From the NCBI GenBank assembly GCA_963755695.1, contig CAVWLB010000008.1, positions 1,054,001-1,118,000 on the forward strand: a stretch of 64,000 bases of DNA, written 5' to 3'. The notes under the pieces were generated by a model that saw nothing but the letters and a program-made list of their open reading frames with translations, was not told where the DNA came from and did no database searches. Position numbers and translations under genes: made by a program. Shown here piece by piece: positions 56,301 to 64,000 of this stretch. Each line of letters begins with the position of its first letter. Position 1 is the first letter of the stretch. This DNA is from QHWT01 sp963755695 (GTDB lineage Bacteria > Acidobacteriota > Vicinamibacteria > Vicinamibacterales > 2-12-FULL-66-21).

Positions 56301-59300
56301 CCTGCGGGTGCCTGGCATCTCACCAGCGCAACGAATCCCGTTGCGCTGGAAGTTCCGCTCGCCACCGGCGGGTTCTACATTCTCGAAGCGCGCGCGAACG
56401 GCGCCGCTGGCCGCTTCACGACCACCCGGACATCGTTCTACGCGCTCGGCGCCGGTTACACCGCCTGGCAGCGCTACGATCACAACCGCATCGATCTCGT
56501 GGCGGAGCGGAGCACGTATCGCCCGGGCGAGACCGCACGCATCATGATTCAGTCGCCGTGGGAGCAGGCCACCGCGCTCGTCACCACCGAACGCGAAGGC
56601 ATCAAGACCTATCGCACGTTCCCGCTGACCTCGACGCAGCAGTCGATCGACGTCCCCATCACCGACGAGCACATTCCCAATCTGTACGTGTCCGTGCTCC
56701 TGGTCAAAGGACGCAGTGGAGCTGCGTCCCCGGCGGGTGGCAGGGAAGTGGGAAGCGTCAGAGAGGCGCCACAGAACAAAGAGGGTGACAATGCCAGCGA
56801 TCCGGGAAAGCCTGCATTCCGGCTTGGCTACGTCCAGCTCAAAGTAGAGGACGCCACCAAGCGTCTCACCGTCGCCGTCGCCGCGAACAAGGACGAGTAC
56901 CGGCCGGCAAACACCGCCAAGGTGAACGTGGACGTCACGGATCGTCAGGGCCGCGGAACGCCAAGCGAAGTAACGCTGTGGGCAGTTGACTACGGCGTGC
57001 TGTCGCTGACCGCGTATCGGACGCCGGACGTGCTTGGTTCGGTTTATATCGACAAGGCGCTTCAGGTTCTCAATGAAGACACGCGGCAGCGGATCGTGTC
57101 GCGCCGCGTGCTCACGCCCAAGGGAGAGACGGATGGTGGGGGCGGCGGCATCGATGCGGGCGCCGGAACCATCCGCCGCGACTTTCGGGTGCTCGCGTTC
57201 TGGCTCGGATCGGTGGCCACCGACGCGCGTGGACATGCATCGGCGGAGGTCAAGCTGCCGGAGTCGTTGACCACCTATCGAATCATGGCCGTTGCCGCCG
57301 ATCGGGCGTCGAGATTCGGGTCAACAGACGTGGAAATCCGCATCAACAAACCGGTGACGCTCAAGCCGGCGTTTCCGCGCTTCCTGGCGGTCGGCGACAA
57401 GGCGACCTTCGGCGCGGTCGTCACCAACCAGCTTGCGCACGCCGGCGCTGCGACGGTCACGATTGCCAGCCTGGATCCGGACATCCTGCAGTTTGCAGAC
57501 GCCGCTCCGCGCACCGTCGATGTCGCCTCTGGCGGATCGGGCGAGGTCCGGTTCGAAGCGGCGGGTCGCAGGATCGGCAGCGCGCGCGTTCGCATGACGG
57601 TGTCGCTCGACAACGAAACCGACGCATTCGAGGACGTCATTCCGGTCGAGGTCCTGGTCTCGCCCGAGACGGTGTCAGCGGTTGGCGAGGCAACTGAGGC
57701 GGCACCCTCGATTCCCGAGCGTCTCGCACTTCCGAGCGAAGTGGTACCCGGCTTTGGCGGCCTTCATATCGAGATGTCGTCCACCGCGATGGTCGGGCTT
57801 GGCGAAGGCGCGAGGTATCTGGTCGAGTATCCCTACGGCTGTGCGGAGCAGCGGGGATCGCGCACGCTTGCGCTTCTCCTGGCGGCGGATCTCGGCGACG
57901 CTTTCAAGCTTCCAGAAATCAACGCCGCCCGGCTGCGGCCGACCGTCCAGGCTGCGCTTCAGGATCTCGAGCGCTATCAGTGCGCAAGCGGCGGGTTCGC
58001 CTACTGGCCTGGCGAGTGCCGCACGGTTTCACCGTACCTGACGGCGTACCTGCTGCACGTCTTCAAAATTGCCTCCGATCTCAAGTATGAAGTCGATGCC
58101 GCCATGCGGCAGCGAGCCTACACCTATCTCCAGAATCAGCTCGCCCAGCCGCCGCCGGAGAACGAAAGCTGGTGGGCGTCCTACACCGCCTGGCAGGCGT
58201 TCGCCGTCAAGGTCCTCGCTGAAGGTGGGCGAAACCAGGACTCGAATATCACCCGTCTCTACGGTTATCGCGAACGGATGCCGGTGTTCGCCCTGGCCTA
58301 TCTCCACGATGCGCTGCTGGCGAGCGGCGAGGGCGCCGGCGCACGCGTCACCGATCTCCAGCGCCGGATGTCGAACGCGATTCTGCCCGAAGCCGCCACG
58401 GCGCACGTCGAAGAGCTGAGCGATCCGTATCTGCTCTGGTTCTGGAATTCCAACGTCCGCTCCACGGCGATCGTCCTCAACTCGCTCGTGAAGGCGAACA
58501 CCCTGGACGCGCCATTTGCTCCTCTCGTGCGCTGGATGATGCAGGCCAGAGAAAAAGGCCGGTGGGGAAATACGCAGGAAAATGCGCTGGCGCTCGAGGC
58601 GCTGATCAACTACTACCGGAGGTTCGAAGCGACGGTCCCCGAGTTCACGGCAACCGTGAGACTCGGTGATACGACTCTCGTCAACGAACGCTTCAGCGGG
58701 CGATCGGCCGTCTCGAAGACCGCAGACGTTCCGATGACGAAGCTGCTCGCCGGCGGGCGACCCGTCGAGCAGCCCCTCACCTTCAGCCGCAACGGCTCGG
58801 GGTCGTTGTTCTATAGCGCGCGCTTGCGGTACGCCGAGGATCGGTCGTTCCAGCAAGGGCTCGACCAGGGCATTCGCGTCGAGCGCAGCTACGCGCCGTA
58901 CGTCGAGACAGGTACTCGTCCGCCCACCATGACCTACAAGGCGGGGGACCTGGTCCGTGTGACGTTGACGCTCGATCTGACGAAGGAGCGACGCTTCGTC
59001 GCCGCCACCGATCCGTTGCCGGCGGGGTTCGAGCCGGTGGAATCCTGGTTTGCTACGTCGGCCGCGGCATTGTCGACCGCGCAGGACGAACAGCCCGAGG
59101 TCAGCGAAGACTGGTTCTCATGGTGGCAGCGCGGAGGATTCGATCATGTCGAACGGCACGACGATCGCGTCGAACTCTTCGCGACGAGGCTCAGCGAAGG
59201 CCGTCATCAGTTCTCGTACATCGTCCGGGCCACGACCGCCGGTTCATTCCGGACGGCGCCGGCGCGCGCTGAGGAAATGTACGAGCCAGAGGTGTTCGGC

Positions 59301-59336
59301 CGGACGGCGACCATGACCGTTGACGTGAAGAGATGA
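53398..59336 (+). CDS. Bacterial alpha-2-macroglobulin (one frameshift)
   Basis: About 1979 residues. Signal peptide (to PVAAR) without a lipobox, so periplasmic rather than lipid-anchored as in E. coli YfhM. MG1-MG7-like domains, ANNEAL-type region near GSVATDARGHASAEVKLPESLTTYRIMA, thioester motif C-A-E-Q at nt 57840-57851 (in YPYGCAEQRGS), the alpha-helical thioester domain (GGFAYWPGE, YLTAYLLHVF) and the receptor-binding end. The frame changes once near 56025 (HASRE / GDVEDVSRQ). The thioester traps attacking proteases. Its stop overlaps the next ATG (ATGA), the usual pairing with PBP1C. Confidence 0.93.
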
Positions 59337-61717
59337 ACGGCATTCGCGCCGGTCTCGTGCGCCTCGAGGGAGAAGCCGCGGGGCTCGTGGTTTCGACCTT
59401 CAGGTGGAAGAACAGGTGGCGACTCGCGGGTCTCGGTCTGGCTGCCGCGCTCGTCTGGCTGCGTTGCGGGCCGATTTCGGAGGCGTTGCTGAAAGGGACG
59501 GACGCGCCGTCGACGGTCGTAGTCGATCGCCATGGACAAGTGTTGTACGAGGCGTTGTCTGCTGATGGCATGCGCCTCGAGCGCATCGATCCGGAGCGCC
59601 TGCCGCCGGCACTCGTCGCGGCCACGCTTGCGGCAGAGGACCGTCGGTTCTTTTCGCACGTTGGCATCGATCCCATCGCCCTGGCTCGCGCGGTGCGCCG
59701 CGATCTCGCCGAACGTCAGATTGTCGAAGGGGGATCCACGATCAGTCAGCAGGTGGCCAAGCTGCTCATTCAACGCGCCGAAGGGGTCAGGCCGCGGGGG
59801 ATTCGAGCCAAGCTGCGCGAGATGGTCCTGGCACTGAGGCTCGAGCACCGATTCACCAAACAGGAGATCCTTGCCCGATATCTGACGCTCGCATCCTATG
59901 GGAACCAGACCTCGGGCGCGGCTCGCGCGAGCCGGTTGTACTTCGGCGTGAGTCCTGTGATGCTGACCCCCGCGCAGGCAGGGTTTCTCGCCGGCCTTCC
60001 ACAGCGGCCGGCACGATTCAATCCCTGGCGCAGTGTCGAAGCCGCGCGCCGACGTCAACAGACGATTCTGCGGCGCATGGCGGCAGCCGGCGCTCTCTCA
60101 TCGGACCAACTACGAGAAGCGCTCGACGAGCGGCTTGCGCTCGACCAGCGACACGCTCCATTTGTGGCGCCTCACTTCGTCGAGATGGCCCTTGCCGCGA
60201 GTAACGGCAGCGGATCGGCGCGCCTCGAGACGACGCTCGATTTGCAGCTTCAACGCGAAGTGGAAGGCATCATCGAGAGTCACCGTGAGTCGCTCCGCGC
60301 GCACGGCGCCGGGAACGTTTCGGTCGTCGTGCTCGACAACGCTCGTCGTGAATGGATCGCGTGGGAGGGATCGGGAGACTACTTCGATGCCGAGCACGGA
60401 GGAGCCATCAACGGGCCGCTGGTTCCGCGGCAGCCCGGGTCGGCGCTCAAGCCGTTTACCTATGCGCTGGCGTTCGAGGAGGGACGTGGTCCGGCGACGG
60501 TCTTGCCCGACGTGCCCTCCCACTTTCCGACCGCTGAACCGGGAGTGCTCTACAGCCCCCGCAACTACGACGGTCTTTACCGCGGCCCGTTGCTCGCGCG
60601 CCGCGCGCTTGCAGGTTCGGAGAACGTGCCGGCGGTCGCGCTTGCCGCCGACCTCGGCGTCAGTTCGTTGCTGCGGTTTCTGTCGCGAGCCGGCCTCGAC
60701 AGCTTCGATCGAAGCGCCTCGTATTACGGCCTTGGGCTCACCCTCGGGAACGCCGAGGTGCGACTCGATCAACTGACCGCCGCCTATGCCGCCTTCGCGC
60801 GGGGCGGGACGTGGCGGCAACCGGCGTTCGTTCGTGGCCAGCCGAGCGAAGAGCGCGCTCTCGTGAGTCCGCGCACCGCCTTCTGGATAACCGACATCCT
60901 CAGCGACCCGGACGCACGGTCGTTCATCTTTGGACGCGGCGGCAATCTCGAGTTTCCGTTTCCGGTGGCGGTGAAAACCGGCACGTCACAGGCGTATCAC
61001 GACAATTGGACGGTTGGATACACGCACGACGTCACTGTCGGCGTCTGGGTCGGCAACTTCAATCGTGCGCCGCTCCGCGATTCGTCAGGCGTGACCGGGG
61101 CGGGCCCCATCTTTCACGCGGTGATGCTTGCCGCGCAACATCGCGTGTCGGGCTCGATCGATTCGCCGACCGGAGCGATTGGGACCCGGCCGGACAACGT
61201 CGTGGAGATCACGATCTGCGCGCTCTCGGGAATGCTCGCAAACGCCTGGTGCCCATCGCGTCTGAAAGAGTGGGTGCGCGTGGAAGATGAAGCGCTGCCG
61301 TGCTCATGGCACCATCAAACGGATGAAGGCCTCCTCGCGACCTATCCACCGGAATACCGCGCATGGGCCTCGACCGATCCAGCTACGCAGCTTCCCACGC
61401 CTCGTCTGGCCGCGCGCGCATCGGGATCGCCTCGGCCTTCGCAGGTCGGGCCTCGCGAGACAGGACCAAGAATCGTCAATCCGCCGCCGGGCGCCATTTA
61501 CAGCATCGATCCGACACTGCGCCGCGAGTTCCAGGCGCTGCCGCTTCGTGTCGTCACCGCTCAGCCGACGTCTGTGACCTGGAAGATCAACGGAAAATCA
61601 GTCGGCACGACGGCGTCCGAGAAAAGCCTGTCGTGGCCGCTCGCCGTGGGCAGGCACGAGATCGAAGTAGAGGACGAGGCAGGACGACGAGCCAGGACAT
61701 CGTTCGTGGTTAAATGA
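59333..61717 (+). CDS. pbpC: Penicillin-binding protein 1C
   Basis: 794 residues. N-terminal anchor helix (about 28-50), glycosyltransferase-51 domain (LAAEDRRFFSHVGIDPIALARA, EGGSTISQQVAKLL), transpeptidase domain with S370-A-L-K373, SEN (in AGSENVPAV) and KTGTS, and a C-terminal BiPBP_C domain (PPPGAIYSIDP to the end). All catalytic motifs are intact, so it should polymerise and cross-link peptidoglycan. Overlaps the alpha-2-macroglobulin gene by four bases; the pair is thought to defend against proteases when the wall is breached. Confidence 0.96.
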   Translation: MNGIRAGLVRLEGEAAGLVVSTFRWKNRWRLAGLGLAAALVWLRCGPISEALLKGTDAPSTVVVDRHGQVLYEALSADGMRLERIDPERLPPALVAATLAAEDRRFFSHVGIDPIALARAVRRDLAERQIVEGGSTISQQVAKLLIQRAEGVRPRGIRAKLREMVLALRLEHRFTKQEILARYLTLASYGNQTSGAARASRLYFGVSPVMLTPAQAGFLAGLPQRPARFNPWRSVEAARRRQQTILRRMAAAGALSSDQLREALDERLALDQRHAPFVAPHFVEMALAASNGSGSARLETTLDLQLQREVEGIIESHRESLRAHGAGNVSVVVLDNARREWIAWEGSGDYFDAEHGGAINGPLVPRQPGSALKPFTYALAFEEGRGPATVLPDVPSHFPTAEPGVLYSPRNYDGLYRGPLLARRALAGSENVPAVALAADLGVSSLLRFLSRAGLDSFDRSASYYGLGLTLGNAEVRLDQLTAAYAAFARGGTWRQPAFVRGQPSEERALVSPRTAFWITDILSDPDARSFIFGRGGNLEFPFPVAVKTGTSQAYHDNWTVGYTHDVTVGVWVGNFNRAPLRDSSGVTGAGPIFHAVMLAAQHRVSGSIDSPTGAIGTRPDNVVEITICALSGMLANAWCPSRLKEWVRVEDEALPCSWHHQTDEGLLATYPPEYRAWASTDPATQLPTPRLAARASGSPRPSQVGPRETGPRIVNPPPGAIYSIDPTLRREFQALPLRVVTAQPTSVTWKINGKSVGTTASEKSLSWPLAVGRHEIEVEDEAGRRARTSFVVK

Positions 61718-61721
61718 TCTG

Positions 61722-62228
61722 GTGATCAGCGTCGACGAATACGCTTCACCGGTCGGACCTCTGACGATCGCCGAGCGCGCCGGGCGCGTTTGCCTCCTGC
61801 ACTTTGGTGCGGACGGCGCTGACGTCGACGCGTACCTTCAACGCTGGTATCCGGACGACGAGCGCGTCCGTCGGCCCATCGCCTCGATTCGGGGCGTTCT
61901 TCAGAAATACTTCGCCGGAGACTGCCGCGCGCTCGACGCCGTCGCGGTGGAACTGAACGGCACGCCGTTTCAGCGCAAGGTCTGGGACGCCCTGCGCACG
62001 ATCCCGGCCGGGTCGACGCTATCCTACGCAGATCTGGCGCGGCGGATCGGCGAGCCGCGCGCCGTGCGCGCGGTGGGAGCCGCCAACGGCGCCAATCCCG
62101 TCGCCGTCATCGTTCCGTGTCATCGCGTCATCGGCACCAACGGCACCCTCACCGGTTACGGAGGCGGCCTCGATCGGAAGCAGTGGCTGCTCGCGCACGA
62201 GGGGGTGCTGCCGATGCTGCCGTTGTAG
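61722..62228 (+). CDS. ogt: Methylated-DNA-protein cysteine methyltransferase
   Basis: 168 residues from GTG 61722, four bases after pbpC. Ogt-type: N-terminal ribonuclease-like domain, then FQRKVWDALRTIPAGSTLSYADLARRIGEPRAVRAVGAANGANP (DNA-binding helix) and the active-site IVPCHRV with C133, ending GYGGGLDRKQWLLAHEG. Repairs O6-alkylguanine by suicide transfer. Its stop abuts a repeat array. Confidence 0.95.
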   Translation: MISVDEYASPVGPLTIAERAGRVCLLHFGADGADVDAYLQRWYPDDERVRRPIASIRGVLQKYFAGDCRALDAVAVELNGTPFQRKVWDALRTIPAGSTLSYADLARRIGEPRAVRAVGAANGANPVAVIVPCHRVIGTNGTLTGYGGGLDRKQWLLAHEGVLPMLPL

Positions 62229-62350
62229 CGAGGAGCGAGGGGCGAGGAGCGAGGGGCACGACGGGCGGAGTGACAAGGCGCCAGCCCTGGCCTTTTTGTA
62301 CCTCGCACGATCGTCCCTCGCCTCTCGCTCCTCGCCTCTCGCCCCTCGCA
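62229..62350. repeat. GCGAGGR word repeat array with inverted arms
   Basis: Left arm (62229-62257): GCGAGGA and GCGAGGGG units, starting at the base after the ogt stop. Right arm (62316-62350): CCTCGCCTCTCGC and similar, the complement. Between them lies a small stem GCCAG-CC-CTGGC followed by CTTTTT, which could terminate the ogt transcript. Confidence 0.78.
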
Positions 62351-62431
62351 AATCTCTGCTTGCACAGGAGATCGGAGTAGCGCATACTCGGCCGCGGCCC
62401 TGTGATTCGTGCGAGGTGTCCCCGAAACTAA

Positions 62432-63103
62432 ATGGCCGACGCGACTACCCTTGGAATGTGGCTCCGCCGCGAGCGTGAGCGGCGCGGCGTCACCCTTTCC
62501 CAGATTTCAGACCAGACCAAACTCTCGATTGCCATCCTCGAGGGCCTCGAGGCAGACGATCTCTCGCGATGGCCGGGCGGGATCTTCCGCCGTGCGTACT
62601 CACGCTCCTACGCCAAGGTGGTCGGGCTCGACCCGGACCTGATCGTCAGGAGGGTCGAGGAAGCACATCCGGTCGCCGACGGGGATCTCACGGAAATTCC
62701 CACCGCAACAACCGGGATCCAGACGGTCGCGCGGGGGCTGGCCGCCACATCGTCGGTGCGACCGATTTCACCGCGCACGCGTGCACTGGCCGTGTCGCTC
62801 GATCTGCTCGTCGCCGGCGCCCTTGGGTTTGGCTTCGCGGCAGCCGGTTCGCGCCTTCTCTGGCCGGTCCTCGCGATTGCCGCCTACCATGCGCTGGGCC
62901 TCCTCCTCGCCGGACGCAGCCCGATGCTGGCGTTGTTGACATTGACCGACGCCGACGGGGCACCTGCCATCGTGTCGGCCCCCGCGCAGCACGCCCAGGC
63001 AGCACCCCGCATCGAACGTCCGACAGCAACACCCGGTCGATCGACGGCCCGCGGCCACCGCCAGGTGTCACGCCGGGCGACCCGTACCGCCAGGCGCGTC
63101 TGA
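62432..63103 (+). CDS. HTH_25 (RodZ-type) domain fused to an RDD-like membrane domain (second copy)
   Basis: 223 residues. HTH_25 (about 5-75: LGMWLRRERERRGVTLSQISDQTKLS, LEADDLSRWPGGIFRRAYSRSYAKVVGLD), linker, two membrane helices (about 112-165: RTRALAVSLDLLVAGALGFGFAA, LLWPVLAIAAYHALGLLLAGRSP) and a basic tail rich in Arg and Thr. Same domain order as 52599-53231 with a longer tail. The two copies bracket the alpha-2-macroglobulin, PBP1C and ogt genes. Confidence 0.8.
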   Translation: MADATTLGMWLRRERERRGVTLSQISDQTKLSIAILEGLEADDLSRWPGGIFRRAYSRSYAKVVGLDPDLIVRRVEEAHPVADGDLTEIPTATTGIQTVARGLAATSSVRPISPRTRALAVSLDLLVAGALGFGFAAAGSRLLWPVLAIAAYHALGLLLAGRSPMLALLTLTDADGAPAIVSAPAQHAQAAPRIERPTATPGRSTARGHRQVSRRATRTARRV

Positions 63104-63123
63104 TCCTTCGCCTTCTCCTTCGG

Positions 63124-63152
63124 TTGACAGCGGAGCCCGGCCGGAATAGCGT
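63124..63152 (+). promoter_or_regulatory. Possible promoter of the GlsB/YeaQ gene
   Basis: A perfect -35 TTGACA at 63124-63129. The -10 is poor: TAGCGT at 63147-63152 gives a 17-bp spacer. Confidence 0.3.
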
Positions 63153-63249
63153 TCTACCGCTTTTCCTTGACCGCCGGTCACGTCCGCTGCTCAGGTTCTG
63201 CTGGTGAGCCACTTGCAATAGGGGCTCTCCGGGGACCGAGGAGGAACTG

Positions 63250-63501
63250 ATGGGGATTCTCGCGTGGATAGTGTTTGGTCTCGTGGTGGGCATCATTGCC
63301 AAACTGCTGATGCCCGGTCGCGATCCCGGGGGTTTCATTGTCACCATACTGCTGGGGATCGCAGGTGCGTTGCTCGGAGGGTTCATCGGCCGCGCCATGG
63401 GATTTTACGGTCCGAATCAGGCGGCTGGCTGGCTGATGTCGATCGTCGGCGCGATCGTACTGCTGTTGCTCTATCGGTTCGTCGCGCGCCGCCGGGTCTG
63501 A
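63250..63501 (+). CDS. GlsB/YeaQ/YmgE-family small membrane protein
   Basis: 83 residues, three hydrophobic helices with Gly-rich faces (WIVFGLVVGIIAKLLMPG, ILLGIAGALLGGFIGRAMG, WLMSIVGAIVLLLLYRFV). Matches the transglycosylase-associated/GlsB family, inner-membrane proteins often induced by stress; biochemical role unknown. GAGGAGG precedes ATG 63250. A strong terminator follows, so it is a single-gene unit. Confidence 0.9.
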   Translation: MGILAWIVFGLVVGIIAKLLMPGRDPGGFIVTILLGIAGALLGGFIGRAMGFYGPNQAAGWLMSIVGAIVLLLLYRFVARRRV

Positions 63502-63517
63502 CCCTTTCCCGACCGGA

Positions 63518-63551
63518 AGACGGAAGAGGTTCGCTCTTCCGTCTTTCCTTG
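63518..63551 (+). terminator. Rho-independent terminator of the GlsB/YeaQ gene
   Basis: Perfect 11-bp stem AGACGGAAGAG / CTCTTCCGTCT with a 5-nt loop, followed by TTCCTTG. T-run is interrupted, but stem quality and position are good. Confidence 0.8.
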
Positions 63552-63605
63552 TTCTCTCCGCCGATTTCAGTTCCCGTCGTTTGCCTGAGACCCGCCGCAC
63601 ACGAG

Positions 63606-63631
63606 TTGTAGGGCCGGTCTCTGGACCCGCC
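63606..63631. repeat. TGTAGGGC-edged palindrome, GGCCGGTC type (degenerate)
   Basis: TTGTAGGGCCGGTCT followed by CTGGACCCGCC; the right arm has drifted compared with the copy at 12046. Confidence 0.6.
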
Positions 63632-63813
63632 TCGGACACGACACTCTCACGCAGGGGCATCTGACAAGCGTAATCGCTGCGATCAGACCGTGTCGCGAGC
63701 GGCCCAATCATCTCAACCTTGGCCCGTGACTACGTCGGTAGCTCCGTACCTCAACGCCGGGCCGAAGACCCCGCCGGTCCTCTAACTCACATTTGCCTCG
63801 TTCCTTTTCACGC

Positions 63814-63819
63814 TAAGAT
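63814..63819 (+). promoter_or_regulatory. TAAGAT -10 element of the last gene
   Basis: Ends six bases before the ATG at 63826, fitting a leaderless transcript. TTGCCT at 63793-63798 is a possible, closely spaced -35. Confidence 0.4.
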
Positions 63820-63825
63820 TCCTGC

Positions 63826-64000
63826 ATGCACAACCGTGCGCGATCGTTCGGCATCGCTCTCACGCTCGTCGCTCTTGCCGCCGTCGCCCGAGCGCAGACT
63901 GTGGACGAGATCATCGCGAAGAATCTCGACTCGCGCGGCGGCCTCGAGAAGTGGAAGAGCATTCAATCGATGAAAGTGACGGGAACGATCGACTCGGGCG
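63826..64000 (+). CDS. Start of an exported protein, possibly LolA-like (partial)
   Basis: 58 residues before the window ends. Signal peptide (basic start, hydrophobic run, ARAQ near residue 23), then TVDEIIAKNLDSRGGLEKWKSIQSMKVTGTI. The DEIIAKNLxxxGGxEKxxxIxSMKxTGxI pattern is that of outer-membrane lipoprotein-sorting/LolA-like exported proteins; too short to be sure. It runs off the right edge. Confidence 0.6.
   Translation, partial: MHNRARSFGIALTLVALAAVARAQTVDEIIAKNLDSRGGLEKWKSIQSMKVTGTIDSG

Overview
This is a high-GC bacterial window that looks like an acidobacterium, most likely of the Vicinamibacteria type. The pointers are a PadR regulator paired with MacB/FtsX-like permeases that begin with a long helical segment, a VWFA-related protein of the acidobacterial kind, and many Sec- and Tat-exported proteins of unknown role. 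This is a gene-content argument; there is no rRNA in the window to confirm it. I saw no tRNA, rRNA, CRISPR array, insertion sequence or prophage.

Layout. (1) 1-8.1 kb: the tail of one, and the whole of a second, secreted animal-type haem peroxidase with RTX calcium repeats and three PASTA domains, with an Asp-rich secreted protein between them. (2) 8.1-13 kb: a rightward run of small exported proteins (an unknown, DUF4390, a serine-hydrolase-like protein lacking its catalytic motifs, a beta-barrel, a RodZ-C-terminal-like protein) and a DUF1080 hydrolase. (3) 13-34.6 kb, leftward: four multicopper oxidases, each followed by an SCO1-type copper chaperone. Three of these chaperones are fused to a cytochrome c domain and two of those also to DUF3347. 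Two Ig/PASTA/LamG surface proteins, an ApbE flavin transferase, a Gfo/Idh/MocA oxidoreductase, an FGE-like protein and an orphan LuxR-type response regulator lie among or beside them. (4) 34.8-38 kb: a Pro-Leu repeat protein, a glutaminyl-tRNA synthetase broken by about 20 indels, and a HAD hydrolase. (5) 38-44 kb: PadR with two divergent FtsX/MacB-like permeases. (6) 44-53 kb: HrpB helicase, a kinase-like membrane protein, exonuclease III, a VWFA-related protein, peptidase T and a YkgJ/FliB-like cysteine-cluster protein. (7) 52.6-64 kb: two HTH_25-RDD membrane proteins flanking an alpha-2-macroglobulin/PBP1C operon and an O6-alkylguanine transferase, then a GlsB/YeaQ protein and the start of a probable LolA-like exported protein.

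How it may work together. Regions 1 and 3 read as an extracytoplasmic oxidation island: Ca-binding haem peroxidases and multicopper oxidases, with copper delivery and electron-transfer partners encoded beside each oxidase. Both enzyme classes are established Mn(II) oxidases in other bacteria, so Mn(II) or phenolic oxidation is the best guess, but it is inference.

Two non-coding themes run through the window. Intergenic arrays of 7-8 nt words are often arranged as inverted arms and usually start or end at a stop codon. A second family is of dispersed palindromes with a TGTAGGGC edge. Many genes carry single-base frameshifts, often in C or G runs, with the protein sequence conserved on both sides. 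I treat these as probable sequence errors, but the density in glnS and in the second oxidase stands out.
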